From the NCBI RefSeq assembly GCF_030815085.1, contig NZ_JAUSWG010000003.1: 64,000 bases of DNA; one strand, 5' to 3'. Origin of the DNA: Paraclostridium ghonii. GTDB taxonomy: Bacteria > Bacillota > Clostridia > Peptostreptococcales > Peptostreptococcaceae. The notes under the pieces were generated by a model, which was given only the letters and a program-made list of their open reading frames with translations, ran no database searches and was not told the DNA's origin. Numbering within the stretch: position 1 is the stretch's first letter; each line of letters begins with the position of its first letter. The position numbers and the translations under genes are program-made. Below, one piece after another: positions 16,893 through 25,175 of the stretch.

Positions 16893-17106
16893 ATGCTATT
16901 TTATATTTTTAAATTATACAGAGTGGTTTTATTGAGGTACAATATAATAGCGATAAAATGATATATATATTCCAAGAATAATTCTACATAATTAAAGTCT
17001 TTTACTATTTCTAATACTCTTAGATATTAAAATTTAATCAATTCAAATAATGTAGCGTTTTAATTAGAACTTATATATTAAATATAAATTATATGGAGGG
17101 AAAATA

Positions 17107-17694
17107 ATGGTATTTAAAAGCAATGAGGCTAAATGGATTTTCGAACCTAAAATTTACAGTATATCTGACGAAAAAATAATTATTAAAACTGAACCGAACA
17201 CGGATTTTTGGCAAAGAACATATTATGGATTTCAAAATGATAATGCCCCAGCATTATTATTTAATACTAATGAGAAAAATTTTTCTTTTATAGTGAAAAC
17301 TCAATTTGATAGTAGCCATCGTTTTGACCAATGTGGTGTAATAATATACCAAAATAGCGACAACTGGTTTAAGGCATCTATTGAATATGAAAATGATGAA
17401 TATCAAAGACTTGGTAGTGTAGTAACTAACCATGGATATTCCGATTGGGCCACTACTGATATTTCTGCGAAATATAGAGAAATGTATTATAGACTTAGCC
17501 GCCGTGAAAGTGATTATTGTATTGAAAGTTCATATGACGGAATTAATTTCAAACAAATGAGAATCTTCCATTTATTTGAAGGAGCTGATGAAATAAATAT
17601 AGGGGTATATGCTTGTAGCCCAGAAAATTCTTCATTTAATGCAGTATTTACAGAAATGCAGTTTACAGACTGTAAATGGTTAACTCATGAATAA
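17107..17694 (+). CDS. DUF1349 family protein, concanavalin-like fold
   Basis: A 195-residue protein without a signal peptide. The pattern of strands and motifs (DFWQRTYYGFQNDNAPALL near 36, QCGVIIYQNSDNWFKASIEYE near 83, and IGVYACSPENSSFNAVFTEM near 162) matches the DUF1349 (YurA-like) family, which has a concanavalin/glucanase-like beta sandwich. Members may bind carbohydrate, but no catalytic role is established. A GGAGGGAAA site precedes the ATG. It is a single gene ended by a terminator and shows no link with the agr locus upstream other than position. Confidence 0.75.
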   Translation: MVFKSNEAKWIFEPKIYSISDEKIIIKTEPNTDFWQRTYYGFQNDNAPALLFNTNEKNFSFIVKTQFDSSHRFDQCGVIIYQNSDNWFKASIEYENDEYQRLGSVVTNHGYSDWATTDISAKYREMYYRLSRRESDYCIESSYDGINFKQMRIFHLFEGADEINIGVYACSPENSSFNAVFTEMQFTDCKWLTHE

Positions 17695-17758
17695 TAATTA
17701 TATAAACTGAAACAAAATTTAACTCACATCAAAACTTCTTCTTTAGGGAATATGTTGT

Positions 17759-17800
17759 AAGCTCTTAAAATCCAAATTAATGGATTTTAAGAGCTTTTTT
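17759..17800 (+). terminator. Terminator after the DUF1349 gene
   Basis: AAGCTCTTAAAATCCA pairs with TGGATTTTAAGAGCTT, followed by six T. The same terminator type, with AATCCA/TGGATT near the loop, recurs at 18949, 19823 and 28703. Confidence 0.9.
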
Positions 17801-17836
17801 ACTAATCGTCTTTAATATAAAATGTACAATTTAAAT

Positions 17837-17935
17837 TTATAAATAATTTTTTATAAATACAAATATAAATGTCATTACAGAGATTACAAAAAACATTAAT
17901 TGTGGGCAAATCTTTTTTATAATATCTTTATTCAT
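17837..17935 (-). CDS. Possible 32-residue membrane peptide
   Basis: A short reverse-strand ORF opens with ATG at 17935 behind GTAGGAATATT. The peptide has a charged start (MNKDIIKKICPQ) and one hydrophobic helix (LMFFVISVMTFIFVFI) ending KNYL. Its shape recalls small hydrophobic toxins of type I systems or small regulatory membrane peptides, but no antisense RNA can be shown. The rest of 17801-18130 is A/T-rich without other recognisable genes. Confidence 0.35.
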   Translation of the reverse strand: MNKDIIKKICPQLMFFVISVMTFIFVFIKNYL

Positions 17936-18131
17936 AATATTCCTACTTAAAATATACACTAATATATTTTAGTTTAACACATATTTTTGATATAAGTATA
18001 ACGAATATAAAAAAATACTTATTCATTCTTCTAATCCTGTATTTGTCTATTTTAAATCAAATATTCCACTTTACCAAAATAACATTGAAATTTAAATTTT
18101 TAGAAATATACCTATATATTTCGTTAAAAAG

Positions 18132-18160
18132 TTGTCTTTTTATATAAGTTTTGTTATAAT
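18132..18160 (+). promoter_or_regulatory. Promoter of C92-type gene 1
   Basis: TTGTCT and TATAAT are 17 bases apart, with TGT directly before the -10 box (extended -10). The same spacing and sequence recur before the other three paralogues. Directly downstream AATCAACATTTA (18164) and TAAATGTTGATT (18193) form a 12-bp hairpin in the 5' leader. Confidence 0.8.
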
Positions 18161-18232
18161 TTTAATCAACATTTATAATTTTCCAAAAATTGTAAATGTT
18201 GATTAAATTGTAATGAAACAGGGAGGAATATT

Positions 18233-18892
18233 ATGAAAGTAAAAAAATATGCTTCGAGTATATTAGTTTTAGGGTTATGTTTTGCTAGTTCAATGAATAT
18301 GTCATTTGCTAATGAAAACAAAAACATTGATTCCGATGACACAAAAGCAATAATTGAACAACAAGTATCCGCATTTGATGAATTGGATAAACAAATTCGA
18401 GAAAATAGTTCTCAAATAATTCATCCAGATAAGAGTAAATCTAGAAGTGCTAGGTCTACAGTTGGAAATTATCCAACAAGACCAGGTGTTTTTTTAGTAA
18501 CTAGAGATGGGTCACTAGATAAGTTACTTGGACATGCAGGTATAGTGTATAATTCAGCTACTACTGTTGAATCTTTCCCTAATGGTGGAGTTGGTACTTA
18601 TTCAAATACATGGAATACTAGATACGACACTGTATATGGTGCAACAACATTAGATATTACAGACGAAGATGATGTAAATGCTGCAAACTATGCATACGAA
18701 CAAAAAGGGAAACCTTATAATTGGAACTTCTTCAATCCAGACACTGATTCTTCATTCTATTGTTCACAATTAGTTTATAAAGCATTTAAAGATACAACTG
18801 GTATAGACATAAATAAAGGTGGCGGAATAGTATTCCCTATAGATTTGATTGAATCTAATAAAACACATATAGTATATTCTAATGGAGTTTAA
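18233..18892 (+). CDS. Secreted papain-like amidase, C92/YiiX-type, paralogue 1
   Basis: A 219-residue protein with a signal peptide (basic MKVKKY, hydrophobic core, SFA cut near residue 26). After a charged linker (30-75), the domain shows VTRDGSLDKLLGHAGIVYN (catalytic His), TTVES (possible acidic residue) and SSFYCSQLVYKAF (catalytic Cys), the His-before-Cys order of circularly permuted NlpC/P60 enzymes such as YiiX/YaeF. Substrates of the family include amide bonds of lipids or cell wall peptides; the substrate here is unknown. It is the first of four tandem paralogues, each as its own transcription unit with a GGGAGGAATATT ribosome binding site. Confidence 0.8.
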   Translation: MKVKKYASSILVLGLCFASSMNMSFANENKNIDSDDTKAIIEQQVSAFDELDKQIRENSSQIIHPDKSKSRSARSTVGNYPTRPGVFLVTRDGSLDKLLGHAGIVYNSATTVESFPNGGVGTYSNTWNTRYDTVYGATTLDITDEDDVNAANYAYEQKGKPYNWNFFNPDTDSSFYCSQLVYKAFKDTTGIDINKGGGIVFPIDLIESNKTHIVYSNGV

Positions 18893-18948
18893 TTAACTTG
18901 TAGTTGAAAATCTCTTTAGGTTCTACATAATTTATTTAAAATAGAGTT

Positions 18949-18991
18949 AATGCCCTTAGAATCCATTGATTTGAATTTTAAGGGCATTTTT
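18949..18991 (+). terminator. Terminator after paralogue 1
   Basis: AATGCCCTTA pairs with TAAGGGCATT, with AAT/ATT pairs nearer the loop, followed by T. An almost identical stem is split by the insertion sequence at 22975. Confidence 0.85.
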
Positions 18992-19063
18992 ACTAGAACT
19001 ATTTAAATAAGCTTTTAAGATTTAATTAAAGTTCCAGCATATTCTTATATATTTTGTGAAAAA

Positions 19064-19092
19064 TTGTTTTTTGAGACAACTTTTGTTATACT
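19064..19092 (+). promoter_or_regulatory. Promoter of C92-type gene 2
   Basis: TTGTTT, 17 bases, TATACT with TGT before the -10 box. It matches the promoters of the other three paralogues, but the leader hairpin is less well kept. Confidence 0.8.
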
Positions 19093-19150
19093 TTAATTGT
19101 CAATTTCCAAAAATTGTAAATAACTTTTTACCAAAAGGGGATGTACTATT

Positions 19151-19810
19151 ATGAAATTAAAAAAATATGCTTCATGCATATTAGTATTAGGGTTATGTTT
19201 TGCTAGCTCAATGAATGTATCATTTGCTAATGAAGATGCAAATGTTGACCCAACTGAAAAAAAAGCAATGATTGAGAAACAAAGATCACAATTCAATGAA
19301 TTGGATAACAAAATTAGGGAAAGTAAATCTCAAATTCCCCAACCAAATAAAGTCCAATATAGAAGTGCTAGATCTGTAGCTGGAAATTACCCAACAAAAC
19401 CAGGTTCTATTTTAGTAACTAGAGATGGAATACTAGATGTTTTTATGGGTCATGGAGGTATAGTATATAATGCATCTACTACTGTTGAATCTTACATTGG
19501 TAGTGGCGTTGGTACTTATTCCAACAACTGGAATGCTAGATATAATACTGTATATGGAGCAGAGGTAAATGGAATATCACTAGCTCAAGGTCAAGCTGCT
19601 GCAACTTATGCATACAATCAAAGAGGAAAAAACTACAATTACTTTTACTGCAATCCAGAAAATCTTGACAACTATTATTGTTCACAATTAGTGTATCAAG
19701 CTTATAAACAAACAATGGGCATAGATATAAATGCAGACGGAGGAATAGTATTCCCTATAGATTTAATTCTCTCTAATAATACACATACAGTATATACTCA
19801 AGGGGTTTAA
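19151..19810 (+). CDS. Secreted papain-like amidase, C92/YiiX-type, paralogue 2
   Basis: A 219-residue paralogue of the gene before it, with the same signal peptide and domain order: FMGHGGIVYN (His), TTVESYIGSGVGTY and NYYCSQLVYQAY (Cys). It is the most divergent of the four around the region before the Cys (KNYNYFYCNPENLD instead of KPYNWNFFNPDT). All supposed catalytic residues are kept, so it should be active. The ribosome binding site is AAAAGGGGATG. It has its own promoter and terminator. Confidence 0.8.
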   Translation: MKLKKYASCILVLGLCFASSMNVSFANEDANVDPTEKKAMIEKQRSQFNELDNKIRESKSQIPQPNKVQYRSARSVAGNYPTKPGSILVTRDGILDVFMGHGGIVYNASTTVESYIGSGVGTYSNNWNARYNTVYGAEVNGISLAQGQAAATYAYNQRGKNYNYFYCNPENLDNYYCSQLVYQAYKQTMGIDINADGGIVFPIDLILSNNTHTVYTQGV

Positions 19811-19822
19811 TAACCAGTATTG

Positions 19823-19868
19823 AAAATACCCTTGAAATCCAAATAAATGGATTCTAATGGTATTTTTA
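19823..19868 (+). terminator. Terminator after paralogue 2
   Basis: AAATACC and GGTATTT enclose AATCCA/TGGATT, with some mismatches, followed by five T. Confidence 0.7.
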
Positions 19869-19979
19869 ATACTCCTCTTTCAAATAACTAATTAATCTTT
19901 ATATATTCTAAAGTAAGTATTTTAATTTACTAAAATAGCTTAAAATTTGAATCATATTCTTATATGTTTTGTTAAAAAA

Positions 19980-20008
19980 TTGTTTTTTAAGTCAATTTTT
20001 GTTATAAT
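19980..20008 (+). promoter_or_regulatory. Promoter of C92-type gene 3
   Basis: TTGTTT, 17 bases, TATAAT with TGT before the -10 box, in the same arrangement as the other paralogues. Confidence 0.8.
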
Positions 20009-20064
20009 CTAACTAATATTTACCAATATTTGGGAATAATTTTTTAATAAAAGGGGAAAATATC

Positions 20065-20718
20065 ATGAAATTAAAAAAATATGCTTTAAGCCTACTAGTT
20101 TTAGGGGTATGTTTTTCTGGCTCAATGAATATATCTTTTGCCAATGAAAATAGTGAACCTACTGACACAAAATCAATAATTCAAAAACAAATATCCGAAT
20201 TTGATAAATTGGATAAACAAATTAGAGAAGATAGATATGAAACGATCAACCAAGGTAAAAAACAACTTAAAAGCGTTCAATCTGAAGAAGGCACTTATCC
20301 TACAAAAACAGGATCTATTTTAGTAACTAGAGATGGTTTTCTAGACAAGTTAGTCGGTCATGCATGTATAGTTTATAATTCAGCTACTACTGTAGAATCT
20401 ATGCCTAATACTGGAGTAGGTACTTATGCAAACGACTGGAATACTAGATATAATGCTGTATATGGTTTAGAAGTAAATAAAGCTTCTACAGATCAAAATG
20501 AATCTGCTGCATCTTATGCATATGAACATATAGGTAACCCTTATAATTGGAATTTCTTAAATCCAGATACTACTAATTCATTCTATTGTTCACAGTTAGT
20601 TTATCAATCATATAAACAAACAAGTGGTATAAACTTAAATTATAATGGAGGGATTATATTCCCTATAGATATAGTTAACTCTGATCTTACGGATTTAGTG
20701 TACACTAAAGGAGTTTAA
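20065..20718 (+). CDS. Secreted papain-like amidase, C92/YiiX-type, paralogue 3
   Basis: A 217-residue paralogue with signal peptide (SFA near residue 27) and the domain motifs LVGHACIVYN (His; Cys replaces Gly two residues later), TTVESMPNTGVGTYA and NSFYCSQLVYQSY (Cys). The linker differs from paralogues 1 and 2 and shares KKQLKSVQSEEGTYPT with paralogue 4, so 3 and 4 are the closest pair. A ribosome binding site AAAAGGGGAAAA precedes the ATG. Its terminator is followed by a truncated lipoprotein gene, the same layout as after paralogue 4. Confidence 0.8.
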   Translation: MKLKKYALSLLVLGVCFSGSMNISFANENSEPTDTKSIIQKQISEFDKLDKQIREDRYETINQGKKQLKSVQSEEGTYPTKTGSILVTRDGFLDKLVGHACIVYNSATTVESMPNTGVGTYANDWNTRYNAVYGLEVNKASTDQNESAASYAYEHIGNPYNWNFLNPDTTNSFYCSQLVYQSYKQTSGINLNYNGGIIFPIDIVNSDLTDLVYTKGV

Positions 20719-20720
20719 TA

Positions 20721-20763
20721 AAAAAAGTCATGTGTTATTAATTTAATAACACATGACTTTTTT
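20721..20763 (+). terminator. Terminator after paralogue 3
   Basis: AAAAAAGTCATGTGTTATTA pairs with TAATAACACATGACTTTTTT around a short loop: a near-perfect stem with a T run. Confidence 0.92.
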
Positions 20764-20778
20764 AAGAGGTGAAATAAA

Positions 20779-20928
20779 ATGAAAATATTTAAGATATTTT
20801 TATTCTTATCTTCTATATTTAGTCTACTTATTTTTACAGGTTGTTCTGATTCTAAAGTTAAAATATACTGTAATCCTCATTTAATCAACGCAGTATGTAA
20901 AAAAACAAAGAAATTTTTATATTTATAG
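20779..20928 (+). pseudogene. Truncated copy of the lipoprotein gene at 21782
   Basis: A 49-codon ORF behind AAGAGGTGAAATAAA. Its first 27 codons repeat those of the lipoprotein at 21782 (signal peptide, lipobox FTGC, SDSKV), including the upstream terminator and ribosome binding site, then the sequence changes to unrelated codons (KIYCNPHLINAV) and stops. The break falls right after the SDSKV codons. It looks like the leftover of a duplication of an amidase-plus-lipoprotein unit that was cut by a deletion. The lipidated stump could still be made. Confidence 0.75.
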
Positions 20929-20956
20929 CTATTTTATTACATTTTTTACCAAAAAC

Positions 20957-20985
20957 TTGTTTTTTTGAACTTATTTTGTTATAAT
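20957..20985 (+). promoter_or_regulatory. Promoter of C92-type gene 4
   Basis: TTGTTT, 17 bases, TATAAT with TGT before the -10 box. AATCAACATTTA follows at 20989 as in copy 1, with a weaker pairing partner. Confidence 0.8.
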
Positions 20986-21051
20986 TTTAATCAACATTTA
21001 CAATATTTGGTAAAATATTAGTTGAATTGTAATAAAATAGGGAGGAATATT

Positions 21052-21720
21052 ATGAAATTAAAAAAATATGCTTCAAGTTTATTAGTTTTAGGGTTATGTT
21101 TTGTTGGCTCAATAAATGTATCATTTGCTAATGAAAGCAAAAATATTGAATCCGATGATACAAAAGCACTTATTGAGGAACAAATATCTGCTTTTAATGA
21201 AATCGACAACCAAATTAGGGAAAATAGAGCTGAAAAGAGTCAGCCAAATAAAAAACAATTTAAAAGCGTTCAATCTGAACAATCTGAAGAAGGAACTTAT
21301 CCTACACAACCAGGGGCTATTTTAGTAACTAAAGATAGTAAATTTGGTGAATTAGTTGGACATGCAGGTATAGTATATAATTCAACTACCACTGTTGAAT
21401 CTTACACTGAGAATGGTGTTGGTACTTATCCAAATACATGGAATACTAGTTGCAAAAATGCTTATGGTTTATTAGTAAAAGATTCATCTCCACAGAAAGA
21501 CCAAGATGCTGCAAATTATGCATACAAACAAGTAGGAAAACCTTATAACTGGAATTTTTTTAATACAGAAACTACTGATTCGTTCTATTGTTCACAATTA
21601 GTATATAAAGCCTATAAAGATACCACTGGTATAGATTTAAATTACGGTGGAGGAATAGTAACTCCTGTAAATTTAATTCAATCTGATAAGACTAGTTGCA
21701 TATACTCTATGGGAGTTTAA
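21052..21720 (+). CDS. Secreted papain-like amidase, C92/YiiX-type, paralogue 4
   Basis: A 222-residue paralogue. ATG 21052 is chosen because GGGAGGAATATT lies directly before it and the protein then starts MKLKKYASSLLVLG like its relatives; an upstream in-frame TTG at 21022 would add residues before the signal peptide. Domain motifs are LVGHAGIVYN (His), TTVESYTENGVGTY and DSFYCSQLVYKAY (Cys). A short tandem SEQSEEG insertion in the linker distinguishes it from paralogue 3. It is followed by a terminator and then the lipoprotein gene. Confidence 0.82.
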   Translation: MKLKKYASSLLVLGLCFVGSINVSFANESKNIESDDTKALIEEQISAFNEIDNQIRENRAEKSQPNKKQFKSVQSEQSEEGTYPTQPGAILVTKDSKFGELVGHAGIVYNSTTTVESYTENGVGTYPNTWNTSCKNAYGLLVKDSSPQKDQDAANYAYKQVGKPYNWNFFNTETTDSFYCSQLVYKAYKDTTGIDLNYGGGIVTPVNLIQSDKTSCIYSMGV

Positions 21721-21726
21721 TTAAAG

Positions 21727-21766
21727 AAAGCCATATGTTGTTAAATTAATAACATATGGCTTTTTT
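21727..21766 (+). terminator. Terminator after paralogue 4
   Basis: AAAGCCATATGTT pairs with AACATATGGCTTT, followed by T. It is the sequence-diverged counterpart of the terminator at 20721. Confidence 0.92.
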
Positions 21767-21781
21767 AAGAGGTGAAATAAA

Positions 21782-22828
21782 ATGAAAATATTTAAGATAT
21801 CATTGTTCTTTATATTTAGTCTACTTATTTTTACAGGTTGTTCTGATTCCAAAGTTAGTAAATCTGAATATAAGTATGGAGTAATATATAGTTCTATCTA
21901 TGATAACAAATCAAAGCTATATACATATGATAATGATGGTAAATATGTATCTGATAAAAATATTAACGCTGGTGGAATTACATTATCAAGTTTTATGAAA
22001 TCTGGTATAAGTGTTGGCGACTATGTATATTATGGGTGCCCTGTATCTGAAAATAAGGGCAACAACTATATACTTCAATTAAACACCAATACTCTTGAAG
22101 ATAAAAAAATTAAGAGTACAGATAAAATTACACCTACACATTTTAGTGTAGATGATAAATATGCTTACTCTGGATTTTCTACTTTAACAACAACATATTT
22201 ATCTAAAACTGATTTAAATAAAAATGAAGTTTTAGATTCTACAGAAATCCAAGGTCAAGGTATATTTATGACTGAAGATGGTAAAAATTTATATGCTATA
22301 ACAATCATGCACGATTTAAACCCTCATGGAAAAGTATATATTTTAGATAAAGATAACTTTAAAGTATCTAAGAGCATTGATTTACCGGATTTAAGCTTTA
22401 TAATTGATGCTAAGATAATCGATAATAATATGTACATATTGCCAAATAGAGATGGTAATGATAATTTATCTAAAAAGTTAATAAAATTAAATTTAAATGA
22501 TTTTTCTATCAATACAATAGATTTGCCTTTTGATAACTTATTTAAACTACATTCTGATGATAATAATTTATATGTAGTAGAGGCAAGTTATAATGGTTAT
22601 GAAACAAAAAATAGAATTGCAAAAATAAATTTACAAAATATGAAGATAGATGTATTCAATAGCAATAACAATAATCAAACAAGCTATATAGTTAAAGATG
22701 AATTTATATCTTCAGATGGAAATAAAATATATATATATGATACTAAAAACTTTAAATTAATAAAAGAATTTGAATTAGATAAAGTTAAAGATCAACAATT
22801 TGTATCATTTTATATAAAAAATAATTGA
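21782..22828 (+). CDS. Lipoprotein with beta-propeller-like repeats
   Basis: A 348-residue protein with a lipoprotein signal peptide (MKIFKISLFFIFSLLIFTGC, Cys20 lipidated). The mature part has repeated short strands with patterns such as YAYSGFSTLT, NLYAITIM, VYILDKDNFKV, NMYILPNRDG, NLYVVEASYNG and KIYIYDTKNFKL, each about 40 residues apart, as in seven-bladed beta propellers. It is therefore probably a cell-surface protein with a propeller fold; ligand unknown. It follows the terminator of amidase paralogue 4 behind AAGAGGTGAAATAAA and may be expressed by read-through. Confidence 0.7.
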   Translation: MKIFKISLFFIFSLLIFTGCSDSKVSKSEYKYGVIYSSIYDNKSKLYTYDNDGKYVSDKNINAGGITLSSFMKSGISVGDYVYYGCPVSENKGNNYILQLNTNTLEDKKIKSTDKITPTHFSVDDKYAYSGFSTLTTTYLSKTDLNKNEVLDSTEIQGQGIFMTEDGKNLYAITIMHDLNPHGKVYILDKDNFKVSKSIDLPDLSFIIDAKIIDNNMYILPNRDGNDNLSKKLIKLNLNDFSINTIDLPFDNLFKLHSDDNNLYVVEASYNGYETKNRIAKINLQNMKIDVFNSNNNNQTSYIVKDEFISSDGNKIYIYDTKNFKLIKEFELDKVKDQQFVSFYIKNN

Positions 22829-22969
22829 TAATATAAAACTTTTTAACAAATATCTTAAAAAGTTTAGTAAAAATTGCTACGTTAAGAGTTTAACTTATTG
22901 GTAGTTAATTTTCTTTTTTAGGTACTACTAGAGCCTATTTAAAAAATAAATTTAATGCCCTTATAATCC

Positions 22970-22998
22970 TAAAATGTATCCTATAGAGTGGACAATTA
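22970..22998 (+). repeat. Left terminal inverted repeat of the IS3-family element
   Basis: Begins TAAAATGTATCC and ends GGACAATTA. It matches the reverse complement of 24406-24434 except for six positions in the middle. Confidence 0.85.
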
Positions 22999-23062
22999 TA
23001 AAATGCCCTTCTATAGGGTATTTTTATGTATAATAAAATAAAACGACTCGGAGGATTAGATA

Positions 23063-23482
23063 ATGAGTAAAAAATTATTTACAGAAGATGAAATTAATAT
23101 ATTATCTAAGAATAAATATGTAAAAAATATAACTTCAAAATCAATTACATATACAAATGAATTTAGAATGCTATTTATAAATGAAAATAAAAATGGTAAA
23201 TCAACTATTAAAGTTTTTAATAAACATGGATTTGATACTGAAATATTAGGTGTTGATAGAATAAAATCTGTTGGAAGAAGATGGCGAAAATTATATAAAG
23301 AAGATGGAATAGTGGGACTTACAGATGCTAGAGTTCATAGTTCAGGCAGACCTTCAACAAAAAATCTTTCACTTGAGGAAAAATATGCTCGTTTGGAAGC
23401 AAAGATGAGATTATTAAAGGCTGAGAATGAACTATTAAAAAAGTTAGATATGATAGAAAGGCAGGCGTCGAAAATAAAATAG
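23063..23482 (+). CDS. IS3-family transposase OrfA
   Basis: A 139-residue protein with a helix-turn-helix (residues 30-90, including GKSTIKVFNKHGFDTEIL) and a C-terminal leucine-zipper coiled coil (EEKYARLEAKMRLLKAENELLKKL), which bind the IS ends and dimerise. Near the end, A AAA AAG at 23437-23443 is in the right reading frame for programmed -1 slippage, which would join it to OrfB as the active OrfAB transposase. The gene is intact, with CGGAGGA upstream of ATG. Confidence 0.9.
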   Translation: MSKKLFTEDEINILSKNKYVKNITSKSITYTNEFRMLFINENKNGKSTIKVFNKHGFDTEILGVDRIKSVGRRWRKLYKEDGIVGLTDARVHSSGRPSTKNLSLEEKYARLEAKMRLLKAENELLKKLDMIERQASKIK

Positions 23483-23547
23483 AATTAATAACTGAAGAGA
23501 AATATATAGCTATTTCGAATACTATAAAAAAACATAAACTAAAAAAT

Positions 23548-24393
23548 ATGGTTAGTTACCTATGTAAAATTAGTGGAGTATCTAGATCAGGTTACTATAA
23601 ATACTTCTCTAAAAATTCAATTAATAACAGGAAAATACGAAATGAAAATGATGAAATATCTAAAAAGAACATATTGAAAGCATTTCATTTTAAAAATCAT
23701 AAAAAAGGTTGCAGACAAATAAAAATGGTATTAGAAAATGAATTTGGAATAAAGTATAATCTAAAAAGAATTAGAAGAATAATGAAAAAATATGATATTG
23801 TATGCCCGATAAGAAAAGCTAACGCTTATAGAAAAATGATGAAAGCTACAAAAGAGCATAGTGTAGCACTAAATTTACTTAATAGAGAGTTTAAGCAAGG
23901 AGTACCTAGAAAAATATTACTTACAGATATAACGTATTTAACGTATAGCAATAATAAAAGAGCTTATTTATCTACCGTTAAGGATTCTTCAACGAATGAA
24001 ATACTAGCTCATAATATTTCTACTAGTTTAAAGTTAGATATAGTATTAGACACTATATCCATTCTTAGTAAAAATGTAGGCGATAGCCTTCATAAAGATG
24101 CTTTCATACATTCAGACCAAGGAGTTCACTATACTAGTCCAAAGTTTCAAAAAGAAGTTAAAAACATAGGATTAGGGCAATCAATGTCTAGACGAGGTAA
24201 TTGTTGGGATAATGCTCCACAGGAGTCATTTTTTGGACATCTTAAAGACGAAGTAAACCTAAAAAAATGTGCTAATTTAGATGAAGTTCGTAAAAAAATA
24301 GATGAATATATGGATTACTATAATAATTATAGATATCAATGGAATTTAAACAAGATGACTCCTGTTCAATATAGAAATCATCTTGTTGCATAA
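23548..24393 (+). CDS. IS3-family transposase OrfB, DDE integrase domain
   Basis: From ATG 23548 the ORF has 281 residues, but its frame is open upstream to the A AAA AAG slip site at 23437, so the natural product is probably the OrfAB fusion. The catalytic DDE triad is complete: LLTDITYL, FIHSDQGVHYTS and NAPQESFFGHLK (Glu). N-terminal HTH_21 region GYYKYFSKN precedes it. No stop or frameshift damages it, so the element may still move. Confidence 0.9.
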   Translation: MVSYLCKISGVSRSGYYKYFSKNSINNRKIRNENDEISKKNILKAFHFKNHKKGCRQIKMVLENEFGIKYNLKRIRRIMKKYDIVCPIRKANAYRKMMKATKEHSVALNLLNREFKQGVPRKILLTDITYLTYSNNKRAYLSTVKDSSTNEILAHNISTSLKLDIVLDTISILSKNVGDSLHKDAFIHSDQGVHYTSPKFQKEVKNIGLGQSMSRRGNCWDNAPQESFFGHLKDEVNLKKCANLDEVRKKIDEYMDYYNNYRYQWNLNKMTPVQYRNHLVA

Positions 24394-24405
24394 TAGTGTA
24401 TTTTT

Positions 24406-24434
24406 TAATTGTCCTTTACAAAGGGTACATTTTA
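24406..24434 (-). repeat. Right terminal inverted repeat of the IS3-family element
   Basis: TAATTGTCC to GGTACATTTTA, pairing with the left end. Flanking TTTTAGACTTTAAGGGCAT restores the second half of the interrupted terminator. Confidence 0.85.
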
Positions 24435-24552
24435 GACTTTAAGGGCATAACTATTTTCTAAAAATTTAACTATACTTAAATACAAAAATAGTTAGATTTA
24501 CATATTAAGTTATATCTTAAACCATATTTTCCCTATTTAAGTCTATTTTTAT

Positions 24553-24580
24553 TGAAAAAACATAAAAATATGTTAAAATA
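24553..24580 (+). promoter_or_regulatory. Promoter for the small gene pair at 24699-25175
   Basis: TTGAAA and TAAAAT are 16 bases apart, with TGT before the -10 box. About 120 bases of leader precede the first gene. No other function was seen in 24435-24698. Confidence 0.55.
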
Positions 24581-24698
24581 AAATACAAAACAATACTAAT
24601 TAAAGTTTGATGAAGTACAAAAAATAATAGTTAAATATTATATTATAGGGGCTAATGGAGGCATTACAGCAAAGTAACAACAAGGAGAAATTTAGAAT

Positions 24699-24938
24699 AT
24701 GGAATTGATTAAATTTGGGCGTTGGGAATTAGAAATAAATGAATTACAAAATAAGCAAGTAAGTATAGTAAAGGATGATAAAAGATTAATTTTGCTAGAT
24801 GGTGAAAACTACTATCTTTTATATGCACAATTAGAAGAAGGAGCTATACTGTTTCAAAATGTAGATAATGATGTATTGATTAAGATAAATTTAAACGAAA
24901 ATAAAGTAAATATATCATTCAAAAACGAGGATATTTAA
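24699..24938 (+). CDS. Hypothetical protein, 79 residues
   Basis: A small acidic protein without signal peptide or membrane helix, behind AAGGAGAAATT. It is rich in predicted strands (IKFGRWELEIN, KQVSIVKDDKRLILLDGENYYLLYAQ) and looks like a compact beta fold. I do not recognise a family. The next gene begins on the base after its stop codon, so the two are translated together and their products may act as a pair. Confidence 0.6.
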   Translation: MELIKFGRWELEINELQNKQVSIVKDDKRLILLDGENYYLLYAQLEEGAILFQNVDNDVLIKINLNENKVNISFKNEDI

Positions 24939-25175
24939 ATGCTATATTCCAAAAAAATTAAAAATGAGTGGACTGTAAATATAATGGAGTCAAGTGACTT
25001 TAAAGGTATTGTTACAGATGAAAAAATTGTTTTGTTTTCAGATAAAGAAATAGATATATATGGGCTATTTGAAATAAAAAACAATGAAATTATAAAGATT
25101 CATGGATTTCATAATTTAAGATATAAAATAGATCCTATACAAAAAGTAATTGAATTTAGATTTATAGAAAAGTAA
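24939..25175 (+). CDS. Hypothetical protein, 78 residues
   Basis: Starts immediately after the stop of the preceding gene (TTTAA|ATG), with GAGGAT as a weak ribosome binding site, indicating translational coupling. The protein is strand-rich (EWTVNIMESSDFKGIVTDEKIVLFSDKEIDIYGLF) with no membrane segment. It has the same size and general make-up as its partner but no obvious sequence identity. Function unknown. Confidence 0.6.
   Translation: MLYSKKIKNEWTVNIMESSDFKGIVTDEKIVLFSDKEIDIYGLFEIKNNEIIKIHGFHNLRYKIDPIQKVIEFRFIEK

Larger units (their letters stand above)
22975..24429 (+). mobile_element. IS3-family (IS150-like) insertion sequence
   Basis: About 1455 bp bounded by imperfect inverted repeats beginning TGTA and ending TACA, with two overlapping-phase ORFs of the IS3 type. 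Left end 22970-22998 and right end 24406-24434 match at about 23 of 29 positions. It sits inside the loop of a terminator (ATGCCCTTA before, TAAGGGCAT after). No target duplication is evident at the ends. Confidence 0.9.

Noticed and set aside
22970..24434. Target site duplication of the IS3-family element.
   Set aside because: Neither with ends at TGTA/TACA nor with the longer repeats do the flanking 3-4 bases match directly (AAA against TTT); the flanks are instead complementary as part of the former terminator.
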